Below, in pieces: positions 27,626 to 39,829 of a DNA stretch of 64,000 nt; positions within the stretch are counted from its first letter, which is position 1, and every line of letters starts with the position of its first letter. The notes under the pieces are model-generated. The model was not told the DNA's origin. It saw nothing but the letters and a program-made list of their open reading frames with translations, and searched no databases. The DNA lies in NCBI RefSeq assembly GCF_008831285.2, contig NC_045148.1:14672802-14736801 (forward strand), given 5' to 3'. Origin of the DNA: Nymphaea colorata. Lineage: Eukaryota; Streptophyta; Magnoliopsida; Nymphaeales; Nymphaeaceae. Position numbers and translations under genes: made by a program.

Positions 27626-28860
27626 TAAACTAAAAAAAATTTGATTTTTTAAATATAATTTTCTTGGGCTATGCGACCCCCCTCCCTCTAGTTCATAATG
27701 TTTCGATAATAAACAAAAATTAGGTTAATAATGTTTTTATAATAAACAAAATGAATTTAATAAAGGTTAATAGTGTTTTTATGATAAACGAAACTCTAAC
27801 AGCATTTTGATGATAGCAAAACCAATATTTTCCATAAAAACAACTTCATGTTTTATATCAAATCAGGCAAATTCTTGTGGTCTTCCCCATCATTCTTTTT
27901 CCTTAGAGCTTTCTGCCTACGTTCAAAATTGCAAAGTCTGCAACACGATGTAGGCAAGCGGGAGAAGCTAGCTGTGCCTTCAGTTGAGAGGCCGAAGCCG
28001 AAGCTTCCTCCTATTCTCTATTCTCCCTACTCCGAGACAATCCCACCGGCCGGGCGAGAGGCCGAAGCTTCTCCCCTTCCTTCTCCGAAGCACCAACAAA
28101 ATTTTAGTCCAATGCCTTTATCCTGCATGACGAAACTTCTTTACTCAAATACACTCTCGGCTCTGTTTCGCTAAGATTCTACAGTTGAACGAGTACTTTT
28201 TCAAATGATAAATAATTTACTTTTCTACTTTAGACATTGCGTCAATCTGGTAGACTTTTAGATAGAAGGAACTTTATTTTTCCAGTTACACAGTTTCTTC
28301 TGCCATCCTTATCAAGTATATATATATATATATATAAATTAAAATTCTAAAACAAACGTTATGTTATTGGCAATGTCGACGCTACTCAGGTTTGAAATGG
28401 CTACATTTTTCCAAACCAATCACTATGTCAAAGCAGCGTTGACGTCAACACAGGTATCAAATATATTATTGTTATTATTTTTTCTTTCGGAAGAAAAATT
28501 GGGCTCAGTTTGGGATTAGGATGGAAAACTTTGCATTTGAGAAGAACTTGGTCAAATAAATTTAGTGCTGCATAGATTAAAAAAATTAACATTTGGCTCT
28601 CTTTTGCTTGTGTGCGCTTTAAGTCTTGAGTTTGGTGACTGAAATCCCATATAAAGAGTACAAAAAATGCAGAGAATTGGTGATCTACCGAACTTTGTTA
28701 TGTAAGACCAATCTATGTACTTAGCGGATCCAAATGCAAATCGGACACAAGATTGAGCACAAATCACTTTTGAAAAATAGGAACTTTGAGTATAAGAAAA
28801 CGAGCGTTAGGGGGATAACATAGGTAGTCAATGGGCTGCATGATTAAAACATGGCATCAG

Positions 28861-28958
28861 TTTGGTTCTCGATGTCGGTTTTCATGAGCACTATGCTTCG
28901 GAACAATTATTTGGTTTTCGATGTCGGTTTTCATGAGCACTATGCTTCGAAATAATTA
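28861..28958. repeat. 49-bp tandem duplication
   Basis: Two adjacent units (28861-28909, 28910-28958) share GATGTCGGTTTTCATGAGCA and CTATGCTTCG with about three substitutions. Confidence 0.9.
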
Positions 28959-29289
28959 GTTGGCGAAAGAAACCGAAGGAAACAAACTTTTACTCCCTCT
29001 CAACATAGATCTTTGTACAAACCTGCTCTTCCACAATAACAGTGATAAGAAAAACAAAAACACCACAAGCTTTTGAGAGTTCACGGCCAAAGCTAAATGA
29101 TCTCCACTGTGAATCGAAAATGACCAATCTGTCCCTTGATTCTAGCACGGCAGTGCATTGAAGGACCATGGAGTTTGGACGCATTACGTCCTTCGAAGAG
29201 ATAAGAAAAGGCCAATTTCGTCCATCGACAACTCCACCGGCCTCTCAATGCTCTCATGCGTAGCAGCCAAAAGTGTCGCCGGCGGCCAG

Positions 29290-29889
29290 CTAACTCGACG
29301 ATTCTCGGGTTACGACCACGGGGAAAGTGAAGTTGGCCAAGGGGCTGCTGCCGCGCGGTGACTTGGGCGGGAACTTCGGTAGCCGTTTGCCCCTTTCATC
29401 GTAGTAGATGACGCCGGAGAAGTCCGGCGGTTGGCACCGTTCTCCCATAAGGATCGTGCGCTTCCACACGCCGTCGGCTTCCTCGTCGTCGGATGGAGCT
29501 CCGGCTCCGGCTCCGACTTTGGCCTTCTCCTGCTCAGCGGCCTTCTTCGCATGAAACATGGGGAGGGCCTTGTTGCTCACCGTGGCCAGCAGTGCCTTGG
29601 GCGAAGCGAGGGGCGACCTCGGAGCGAACTTCAACTCGGGCTCATCCCATGGCTCGTAGGGGACAGCTTTCCGGCCGACCCTCAGTGGTGACCGCGGCGG
29701 AGTCATCATCATCTTCGTCTCCATCGGCTTGACTTCATGGCTGTTGGTGTTGGAAACGACCTGCTTGGCAGGCCTCGTTCGGTGGTGCTTGGCGCACAGA
29801 GCGACCAGAGCGCAGACGGAGATGAACAAGCCGATCGCCAAGGGCGCGCCTCTTAGATCGTCGACTCCCGCTGGCATCGACCTCACCAT
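29290..29889 (-). CDS. Single-pass membrane protein of an uncharacterised plant family
   Basis: Intronless, 199 residues. Residues about 15-33 (APLAIGLFISVCALVALCA) form one membrane segment close to the N-terminus, followed by a basic stretch. The rest is a long, Pro/Ser-rich, probably disordered cytosolic tail. Near the C-terminus is WKRTILMGERCQPPDFSGVIYYD, then PKFPPKSPRGS; I recall this 'W-K-ILMGE-CQP-FSGVIYYD' block from many plant proteins annotated only as transmembrane or Pro-rich. No function known to me. The start is supported by a TATA box 48 bp upstream and by the lack of any earlier in-frame ATG before it. Confidence 0.85.
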   Translation of the reverse strand: MVRSMPAGVDDLRGAPLAIGLFISVCALVALCAKHHRTRPAKQVVSNTNSHEVKPMETKMMMTPPRSPLRVGRKAVPYEPWDEPELKFAPRSPLASPKALLATVSNKALPMFHAKKAAEQEKAKVGAGAGAPSDDEEADGVWKRTILMGERCQPPDFSGVIYYDERGKRLPKFPPKSPRGSSPLANFTFPVVVTRESSS

Positions 29890-29936
29890 GTTTGCGACAG
29901 AGACTTTCGAACACCCTCGCTCTAGCGGGACGCCAC

Positions 29937-29944
29937 TTTATATA
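29937..29944 (-). promoter_or_regulatory. TATA box of the minus-strand membrane-protein gene
   Basis: TATATAAA on the minus strand, 48-55 bp upstream of the ATG at 29889. Confidence 0.65.
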
Positions 29945-31646
29945 GCCAGGATGGACCCGGTGTGTCCGGTTAACTTGGCGCGTCTACTGGCAATTGTCCG
30001 TCTCTAAGGAGCGAGACTTTTGACCTTCTCATTCCCAGCCTCTATCTCACCCAGCCTACATGGTTCGGTATCTCGGACCCACTTTGACTCGCTCTCTGTC
30101 ACTCTCGGGGTCAGTCTCTCAGACCCCCACTTCAGAGGCGAGCCCAGCGCAAGTTGGTCCGAGCTTTTTGTTTCGCTAACATGAGAACGAGGGCTTGGGC
30201 GCGACCAGGTATCATTTGGTAGTGGTCCTTGTGAGAAACCTAGCCTGACCCACCCACCGAATGCTAGCTTGGTCGACGAAGTCAACACCAAACTCGGGTG
30301 CTTTTAGAGATTCTCGTGATCGTAGCTTTGACCGAGTAGTAGCCGGTTTGTTGTTGGCCGGTTCCGGGAAACAGCAGCAAAGCTACAAACCGGGGTCTTG
30401 CGTCCACACCAGCCAAGTTAATCGTTTTAATCAAGTTTTATCAGAAGCTTAATTATTTATTTTGGACCTTGCTCTTTCCATGTTTCCAACAGCTTAATCA
30501 TTTAAAATGAAAAAAACAGCATCTGGCGAGAAGACTGTGTATTGCGTTGAGGCCTCTAAATGGGTTTTTAAAATTAAAATAAATAATCCTACAAAAAGCA
30601 CCTCAGTCATTGCTATTTACCTGAAGGTTCAGCACTTTTTTTTGTTATTCCATTTGAAATCACAGATAATACTTGGAAGATAACAGATTAAACAATAAAA
30701 TTCATGCTCGTAAAAAGTGTTTTTCAACACATTCTCTCTCTCTCTCATCCACTCTATCAATCTTGTCATGCACCTTTAGCCTTCCAAAATTCAACGGCAG
30801 AGCCAAAAAATTTAATATAGGATGCAACTACTAATCCACAAAAGTTACTAAGACATATATATATAGTGTATAACATCAAAGACCAGTGAAATATGTAAAA
30901 GGTCAAGTTACTAGCAGTTTTAGACTTTAGTCAATTCAGTTTTTCGTTTTTACAGATAATATTGTTGATTAACATCATTGGAAAAGAAAAAAGGAAAAGC
31001 TTCTTGTGTCAAAACCTTTTAATGTATGCATATTGGTAGTTCTAAATGCTACTGAGAAATAACAAATCAATTTAATTCCGAATGCTTTTGTTTCATAAGT
31101 CTCAGTGTTAATTAACATTTATATGTAAGGTCAAATCAAAGAAATCCTCAATAAATTCATAGTGACATAGAAGAAAATTATCAATAGTTTATAACATTTA
31201 ACTTCAAATTTTTATTTGGCATGTGTTGCGTTATATAACCTGCTATATATCAAAAAATATAAAGCTGAGAATCATTTTATTTGGATAATCCAAGTTCGGA
31301 ACTAGCTAGCCCAATTAAAGTGGGGACACTAGTCCATGGTTTTGGACTCAATCATGTGTTTGATTTTGGCAAGTTAGGTAGCCGTGCCACTGCTTCAATA
31401 TATATATATTCCTACTAAGGTGGACTTACAGATTCCTACTAAAAGTTGATTATTAAAGTTGATTGCCTGATTTGGAGCCAATAGACGCCTCTACTTGAAA
31501 TACGGAGTTGCAGGAGCAGGTCGTGAAATGCATTAGCTAAAAGTTGAGCAGCTTTGCAGTAAATATCAGTAGGTTAAGCGTATTTTAGAAATTTTATTTT
31601 AAAAGCGAAAAAAGCCCAAGTCAGGTCAACCCACAAGTTGCTTGCA

Positions 31647-31688
<42 letters not shown>

Positions 31689-33727
31689 TCTCTGATGAAG
31701 TCATCAGTTTCCTTATCTTGAACGCTAAGCGAACTCATCATGCTTATGCCATGCCACATTTCATGGGCGTCATGCATGACACATGATGCGTCCTATGGCA
31801 TGCCGCTCTCATCGCATGCATGGTTCATCCATCACAACAATGTTACATGTGAAGCCCAATGCCAGCAGCGCGCGTTAAATTAAGTAAGACTATTTGATAC
31901 TTAAACAGAGAAAAAAAAAATTAAAAAAATAAATTTTTTTAATTGCGTCATGTATTTTTTAGATTTGAATTTAGTTGGCCATACTCAGATTCAGAGGTTA
32001 GACTGTCAGTCCCTGAAAGAAATCCTGGTTTCGCCCCTCCGCCCCTGAAGGAAATCCTGGTTCCGCTCTGCTTAAACTTACTTAAAAGATTAAAGGATAC
32101 GTAATCAAGTCATACAAGAAAACAAAAGGCCGATGAGAAAAAAAAATATATACTTTGTGTAAAAAAATGAATTTGCCGCCTACGAGTCCTTGGATCCATC
32201 GCATCCCCTAATTCATAAGAATCGATCAGGGATAATTTGGAACATTATTCGTGTATGAAGATGGAAGAAGCGGTCTCTAGATTCTTGGAGAAAATATTTT
32301 CTCCTTCCAAGTCTTCTGTATGAGATCCCCATCACTAATTAAGTTGAGTATCGAGGGCAGTAGTGCTTCCTCCTAGATCTCCATGACGAGCCAGAGAAAA
32401 AAAAAAAACTATTTTTCCTATTAATCTTTTAAACTAGACAATAAATACGTCTAAGAACGTCAGCAGAAGATATAGAAATATTCCATGCTTATGTAATTGA
32501 AACCTAGCTAAATAAATGCGCATGGAAAATCTACAGTTATGATCAAGCTCGTGACACTGGCGCTAGGTGTGGATTTCTGTGAGCAGTTCTTCACACAAAC
32601 CAGTATAGTTTATTTTATAAGCAACTAGGCATAGGTTAGCTATTAATTATACAACAAAACCAGACAAAAATATTGATGGTTGTGTGCTTGACTATCCATG
32701 GAATAACCTGAGGGCATGGGATCATATCATATTGAATGCATGGTGGGGATGATGGAGTCAAGGGGTCGTTCAGTACTGAGTTTGGTAGACAGATATTGAC
32801 ATCACAAAACAAACAGTATTTTACATTCATGTAGAGAACCACCAACAGCGTTCTTCTCCTCAGTCCCTGATCACGGCATAAAAATTAATTCAATTTATGA
32901 ACTGGGATGATTCAACCAGGTTGTACTACTTAAATTTTTCTGTACTTCTAAACTGATAAAGAGTCTTACCTGTTGAATCTATGAAGGGTTGATCATCGTT
33001 CCTTGTTCTCTCTGTCAACTTAACTTCGTGCAGAACCTGCTTCTGATCTCATTATTGCACGTCACTTAGATCGAAGTTGAAGAGTAGATTTGAAGTTTCC
33101 CGATCAGATCTATAATTTTGAATAAAATATGGCTTCGTCGAGAAGCTTCTGGCCTTATGACGGGTTTCGTTTCTACCAACTCGTCCAGACAGGTGCAGTT
33201 GCATGCTTGGATTTTGTCTGCACCACTCTTAAACGCGAATTTCTCAAACGCGAATTTCTCGGAAGGGTTATGTATCTAACACTCTATTTAGTTTCCTGAA
33301 TTGTCTGTTCTACAAAGTTGAAAGGCTGTTGAAATCTGGGCTTTGCAGTGGAAGAAAATTTGATGTTCATTAAGAATAGAGGATGGACATTTTTATGTTC
33401 ATTACAAAGAAGCCACTGTGAGAGTGAGAGATGTCTATCATCTCTAGATGTTGCTATTCTCTTTGTTCACATGCTTAATTAGTTTCCCAGATTTAGCAGG
33501 CTTTTTAGATGATCTTGAAGCTGATAGGAATCGGTAAGGAAAAAGTTTATGAAAGAAATTTGTTCATAGAAAAAAAAGTTTTGAAGTCGTTTGAAACAAC
33601 GTGTATACTTCCTCTTTGTGTCGTTTGATTTTCGAACAGTACAAATGTTGCTTTCTATAAATTCAATAATATAGATAGATAGATACAAAAATGCAAGAAT
33701 AAAAAGTGATAACGTAAAACGGATTCA
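29945..33727. other. AT-rich spacer with transposon debris
   Basis: No gene recognised. (TA)n runs occur near 31652-31684 and elsewhere. Short words typical of plant transposon ends (GGCAGAGCCA near 30799; GAAATCCTGGTTCCGC near 32050, with a 30-bp tandem copy from 32010) suggest old non-autonomous elements, but no complete pair of ends could be fixed. Confidence 0.4.
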
Positions 33728-34085
33728 CAATGACAATCAACTATTTAACAACTCTTTTATAAGCTCATGAAAATTCATTCTAATATTCAATACAGAACTA
33801 AATTTTTGTGGTGTTACAATCCTTCCCCTTAAGACATATGGGTTCGCACGTGTGAGACTTAGATCCGAACGTTGAACCGTGCTCTGATACCACAATAACG
33901 ACTCGACCCATTCCTAAACTCAGACTCTTGGTTCTGTGAATTCCAACATATCCTTTTGGTTCTAGCCCAAAAAATGTAGAAACTAAGACAACCAACTATT
34001 TAATAATTCACTTTATAAGTTCTTGAAAATCTCACATTCTTCAATACGACATTAAGATTTTCGGGTGTTCCAATCCCAATCCTTT
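33728..34085 (-). mobile_element. LTR-retrotransposon relic with primer-binding site
   Basis: The minus strand of 33881-33892 reads TGGTATCAGAGC, the standard plant initiator-Met tRNA primer-binding site. On either side are two diverged direct repeats (about 33735-33830 and 33988-34080) sharing CAACTATTTAA, TTTATAAG, TTGAAAAT-like, TTCAATAC and GTGTT(A/C)CAATCC. No gag or pol is visible, so this is a decayed fragment, not an active element. Confidence 0.55.
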
Positions 34086-35445
34086 TTTGACTTATAAAAT
34101 TCAATTTAAGACTCTAATTCTCAAGATCTTTTTTGTTCTTATATTTTTATATATCTCAGATTTATATATACAAGTGGCAACTTAAAACGCTATATATATA
34201 TATATATATATTCTCGCTAGGATCACATATTTCAAAGATGACCGGTTTAAAATTATCAAACCGTACAAGAAGTCCAATTTTTTGAATAAAAAAGGTGATC
34301 TAGATTCATGGCACCCTTTAATTTTGTACATAATAATTGGGGATCAGTGGTTACATTGAGCCATGATGTTAGGAAACTGCTCGCTTGTTGATTCAGGACT
34401 TACATCTAATTGTTGCTTAGAGGAGAGTGCACCATGGGCATTGTTGTTGGAAGTTAATTATACTAATAAGACCAGCATTATGAACACCTTTTCCACCAAC
34501 AACAGCATATTAATGTGCGTTCCATGTAGTATAGTTGAGTCTACCAACAATAGAAAGCTTATTTTTTTTTTTTTGGAAAAGTTGAGGAGAGAAGTGCTAA
34601 GTTTACTTGGTCGAATTAATAAAATTCACAACGCGTTTACTAGGAACATTGTGTTTTTGGGCAATATTATATTCTTGTTTCAGAATGAATGAATGGTATA
34701 ATTATATATGTTTTGTAAAATTAAAAAATCAAATGCTAGATATAATCATATCAGGTCAGGTGCCTTAAATAAAAAAAAAAAATGATGTTTTTAGAACATG
34801 TGTTTTAGGATGATGTGTTCAAGAACATGATCTTATGATTGCCAAACACGCTCTTAGAGTTAAGTTCTCCTTCATAAGGAAATCACCGCCGTAAGGATGG
34901 AAAGCAAGAAAACAGAGATGGATTTGGTTCTTTGTGCGGCATATCAGACATTGTTTGCCTAGCTCCAACACCATCAACTATATATTTTTTTAAAATATTT
35001 GAAGTTTTAAGATTATTTTTGCACAATTTTTCATTCAATTTTTTTAGAAAATAATTTTTGCCAACTAAATGGATGAATTCCTTGATTCAGCGAATCGGCA
35101 GCTTCACCGATCCGGTTTTTACAACACTTTCTGCTACCCGGCTTCCCAAACCTGTTGTTCTTTTTTTTTTTTCCCTTTTTAATTTGAAGTCCGTAATGTT
35201 ATGTTCACACGAATCATCAGAAATGCGTCTCGCTATCTCGGAAAATTCCTAAAATGCCACTCCGTTAGCTGCTGGGAAAAGTCGAGAGGGATCCTATCCA
35301 CGTAATTTTGGCGTGAAGTCAGTCCGGAGTGCCCCTCCCCTCTTTTCAGAGGGCTTTTCTGAAACTTGAACCAGCGGAACGGGGAAAAACCTCTTTCACT
35401 CTCGCCGACGACGGCGTCGTAGGAGGAGGGAAGGTTCCGAAGGGG
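34086..35445. other. Spacer and upstream region of the lumen-protein gene
   Basis: AT-rich to about 35050 with (TA)n at 34192-34211, then rising GC towards the 35446 start. Nothing else recognised. The small open frame at 34363-34692 has no recognisable feature. Confidence 0.4.
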
Positions 35446-37014
35446 ATGGCGTCGGTGCTCGCGGAACCCGGAAAACCGATTCTTTCGGAGCTCACATCCG
35501 TTCCGAACGCGACGAATCGCAGAGGAAGGTCGGAATCTGCGAGATTGACGGTAACATGGAAACACGTTTCGTTTTTTCCCCTTCGAATCGCGGTTGCTTT
35601 CTTCAGGGCAAACAACCGCTTTGGCCCCTTGAAGTTCTTTTCTTCCCTCTGGTTGAATCTTGGGTTCAAGTCTAGATCATCTCCTGCTCCTTCTTTAGCA
35701 AAGCATAATGCCTTTTTTTTTTCTTCTTCTTCTTCTTTTCTTGTCCATTCAAGCTGGACTGGAAGATGCGGTGCTTGATTTTCTTGTTCCTTTCAGTGCA
35801 AGATTGCAGAATCTTGTGAAAGTGAGAGCTAATAGATTGATAAAAGGGGCATGAAAGTGGAAAATCAAAGAGCAGCGGGAAAGAGGGTTTACTGGTGAGG
35901 AGAAGGTCTGCTAAGAAGTGGGACATGGGCAGGATCCAGATCTCATTACGTAGTTCCCCCACTCTCGGTTGCGGTGCGAGACGCTTTTTTAATACTTAAT
36001 TGGTCTTCTTGGAACTAGTAAATGCCTATTTGCTAAGATGAATTGGAGAGGGGAAAAAGTAGAATCTCCATGACGTTCAGAATTTGATGCGGGAGGGTAT
36101 GAATAGTCGAATATCAAACGTTAGCTCTGTTTGAGACCCCAGGTTTATGCTCTTCAGTCTCTTATCTCGCCCGTTTGTGTCTTCATAACCAACGGGTGAC
36201 AAACTTCGATACCTCCAAGTCTGGTTAGATAATTTGTTCAGCCTATTCTACACTATTCCCGAGACTCGAACCCGGTGAAGATGTAAAGGTTTTCGACATT
36301 TAAATAAATGGAATGAAACGAAGTTTATCTTTTTTCGGTGCTCTGAAGGTGGTCGAAATTTAGCAGAATCTAAGCCGTGGTGGGTTACCATGACAGTAAA
36401 ATAAGACTAGCACAAAATGATGTTTCAATGGACCAGTTCATCAGTAGAAAGTTTTCTCGAAGAGACAGACACTTAGTTTGTAGCATCGTATTGAATCAGT
36501 TCATTTAATATTGTTAAGGATACTTCCTTCCGTTCTCCTTCTGTAATACATTCTCCCCTTTTAGGCAGCCTTCATTACTTTTTTTTCTTTTTTTCTTTCT
36601 TCAGTTTTGACAAATTACTAGTCGGTTTTCTGCTTTCCTTTCCAATGGCATCTGTTGGCAGATGGAAATCTATTTCATGCTCTAAAGTTACCGACTTATT
36701 TTAAATGAACTGGCTAAAAGGGTGCCCATTGGTTCTTAAATTCGTTCTTATCGCAGATATCAAAACGGCAGGCTCAGGAGCATAAGCCGATGGTCCTCAA
36801 TCTGAGAAGACAGGCCCTGATAGGCGTGACTGCGTCTATTGCTTCAATCCTTCTCCCTCCACCATCAGAAGCCAAGGTCTCAAAAGCTGAAAATAAGAAA
36901 AAAGTCTTGGAAAAGATCCGTCAGCTTCGGGAGAAAGCTGGACTAATATTAGAATCGAAGAAGGGAAATTCCTCAACTGGTGAAGTTGAAGAAGGTGGCT
37001 CCTCTGGAAACTGA
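35446..37014 (+). CDS. Small plastid protein with Tat-type thylakoid-lumen signal
   Basis: Two exons, 35446-35550 and 36757-37014, phase 0 join, 120 residues. The first about 45 residues are Ser/Arg/Ala-rich like a stroma-targeting peptide. They are followed by LRRQALIGVTASIASILL (twin Arg at 52-53, hydrophobic core 55-68) and PPPSEA (69-74), a usual bipartite lumen signal with a cleavable A-x-A-like site. The predicted mature part is only about 46 residues: a charged helix (ENKKKVLEKIRQLREKAGLI) and a Gly/Ser/Glu tail. I do not recognise the family. The targeting is inference from the signal; the intron and frames are clear. Confidence 0.75.
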
Positions 37015-39829
37015 AAAAAGTGCGATAGAGGATCTGATGGAGGCAGCTCTGGTGGTTTGAAGGGGGTCCTGTAGAATTTTGTTTTGAAGGAGCTAATGCA
37101 GCTTTCAGAGTCATTATCCTTAAACTCATGATAGCTATCATCTGCTTTTCACTGTCTTGAACACGAATGCGGTATTAGGAAACATAACTGGTGAGTGGAA
37201 GGTTAACTCAGTACTCAGAATTAGGAAAAATAAATAAAAGCATTGAAGAAAGAAAAATATAAAATCAGGGAGGATAAAAAAAAAAATCTTATACGTGAGT
37301 TGACCCAAATGGCTTACATTCACCCAAAAAAAGCTAATCAGTTGTGATCTCTGCGTTAGATTTTAACTGTTAATTTTATGTCTATCTTTTCCTCTATGTG
37401 TCGTAGACTATGATGTTTCTTCTCAAGTTAAAAGGGCGAACATAGTAGATCTTCAACATACAAATACAAAAAAAGAAACTGCGCCAATAGTTTTAAACAG
37501 TTTGATTACTGATGAAAGCCGGAAGTCGAAGAAGCAAGCGGCAAATTCCAATCCCTTGAATTTATGTGAAAATTGGAAAAATGTTGGAAACTTGTTGGAA
37601 CCTGCACATCAATGAGACTGAAATGGCAGCTTGTTAGATAAGCAGAATCAGCTATTAGCAAGACAGTCGTGGTTGGAGCACATTCAGTAGCATGTTTAGA
37701 TAGATGAAGATAGGTTCAGCAGCCAGTTGGGCAGAAAATAGTCATGGTTTTACTTCTTCATGACCGCATTTAGCGGATCTGGGTCCAACACCTCATGCAA
37801 TCAGCCAATACAAACTCAATAGGCTAACGCACCGAACCATCCAGTTTAAGTTTCTTCCCATGGGCTCGACCTTCTCTGCTAAGCTAGAAATTATCGAGTA
37901 AGGAGACTGAAAAAGAAAGCTAGTTAGTTAATATATATATATATATGTGTATATAAACACATAGTGGGCAGGATTGCACAATGAGCCCCATCTAAACTTG
38001 TCTCGAACTTGACTAGTTCATTAAGTGAGTTGAGTTTGAGTCAGAGCCTAAAATGATCATTTTTCCTAACTAATCCGGCTCGAGCTAGGCAACCCTTAAC
38101 AATGGAAAGACTTCTAAATATAAAGCAAGTAAAAGGATGAACAACCCATTTTTCCTTGTTAGCTATTTACAGATATAAAGTGCAGTGACATGTTGAGTTC
38201 AGATAATTACCTAACGTCCTGCAGGAGGGAAGACGAGAAGTTATGATCACAGCATAACTGAAGGTGGGATGTAGCCAATTATCTCAAGAAAATAAGAAAA
38301 AGGACAAGAGAGTTCCTCTTTTACTAGTTTTTGTCCTGGCTGAATCATCATCACTATCATATTCATATCATTATTTGCAGGCACAGTGTAGGCTATTAAA
38401 ACACTAGAAAATGGCCTTTCACATAGGGAGCAGCACGAATTAACGAATCAGATGCCCATCATTGTATGACGTAATTGAATGAACTAATAATGGCGTCCTA
38501 GCCGCTAAACTTCAAGTCGTATATATATATATATATATGTCAATGAGAAAATTGGAGGCACACTATAAAATGATCCATATTCACCAATGTTGGGTCGGAA
38601 CCGCTCCTAGGTGAACCGATTTTATAATTTATGGAAGAACCAGCATCCTACAGCATCTCCGATCAAAGGAAAAAGTAAAGAAGAAAAGAGGAAGAGAAAA
38701 TCTGGTCTAAACGATCGAACCTTTTCCACATGATATTCCACACATACGACTTGAGGATGGTGTGCGTTCAACCAGCCTTACTTTTTATCCCCATTGCATA
38801 AAGTGTTAAAGTGTCTATAGGAATAAAACGAAAAGTCGTAGTGATTCGATTCTTGAGAGTCACCTTAAAGAAGCTAAGCATCATACTATACCTTCCATCA
38901 TATATATATATATATATATATCGACATACACACACAATAGATAAAACTGCATTAGAGTAGAGAAGATGATTGTTAAAAGGGAAAGTTGAGAGAGAGTTAA
39001 AAAATCCAGCCAAAATGGGACTAATTAAACCCATTCTTTAATATGTATGAGAGAGATAATAAAGGTCTACTGTCTAAAATTGAAGATGGATCTTTCAAAA
39101 TGTTTGGTTTGCCTGTCAAACGCTAAAAGTATTATTTGTCCAGAATTTTTAACATTTCTTCCAAAAGGACCAAAACTTCCAAATTTTGAAGCTGACAGAG
39201 GCCGATTTTTAATCATCCGATGATAGTTGAATCTTCTGACATGCAGTATGTGATCAAATGTCCAACGATGATCACCGCAGTTACCTTATAACCGGACTGC
39301 AAATTGGCACTCCTAGTGCCGCTACTCCATTATGGGTGCAAACTTCTGGTTTAAGCGATTGTGAGTTGCATGGAATTTGAACTTGGAAAACTTTCCGCTT
39401 CTTCGATTCTTTTCATATAAGATGGCAGCTCGAGGGCTGGGTAGTTACCGAGTGATCCCTTCTCTCAAGGTAAAATCTTAGACAGCAGACAATTCTGTCT
39501 GCCTAATCTCTGTGCACCAACTGTTTAAAAATCGTGAACTCCTCAGCACCAGTCAGTTTCGATCTAGCTTTCATCTCAACGCAATTTCAGTGGGCAACTA
39601 GGCCTTGCAAACGAACGTCGAAGTGGTGGTAGAGACCAAAAAATTTAATGGACTACAGTAATTAGCAAACTTCTATAGCTTGAATTAGTTCACACAGGCT
39701 TGTGCACGCGCACACACATAGAACAGTTAGAACTGTACATGAACAAGATTTAGCTTGGCGATTTTGTTCAAAAAATTCAAACGAACCATTCAACGACGAT
39801 GGTGTTATACACAAAAGATGGCGTTGTAG
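37015..39829. other. Spacer without recognised genes
   Basis: 3'UTR of the preceding gene, then AT-rich DNA with (TA)n runs near 37930-37946, 38519-38538 and 38901-38920. I see no coding exon, RNA gene or transposon end. Confidence 0.5.

Larger units (their letters stand above)
25938..29289. other. Repeat-rich spacer downstream of oleosin
   Basis: Oleosin 3'UTR, then stacked local duplications (26706-26829, 26963-27157), an AT-rich degenerate repeat (27230-27800) interrupted by a GC-rich 68-bp repeat, a (TA)n run at about 28316-28335 and a 49-bp duplication at 28861. The open frame at 27848-28174 has no family resemblance and I do not call it. No tRNA or transposase seen. Confidence 0.55.

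Noticed and set aside
27848-28174. 108-codon plus-strand frame
   Set aside because: Low-complexity composition, no promoter or family resemblance, and it lies in a repeat zone.
29431-30007. Several plus-strand frames opposite the membrane-protein gene
   Set aside because: Antisense shadows of a GC-rich coding region; the minus-strand frame has the TATA box and the conserved block.
36241-36290. GGGTTCGAGTC on the minus strand, like a tRNA/SINE B box
   Set aside because: No A box, no cloverleaf and no poly-A or SINE tail found nearby.
35000-36300. Possible organelle DNA insertion
   Set aside because: No plastid or mitochondrial gene sequence recognised; composition fits an ordinary intron.
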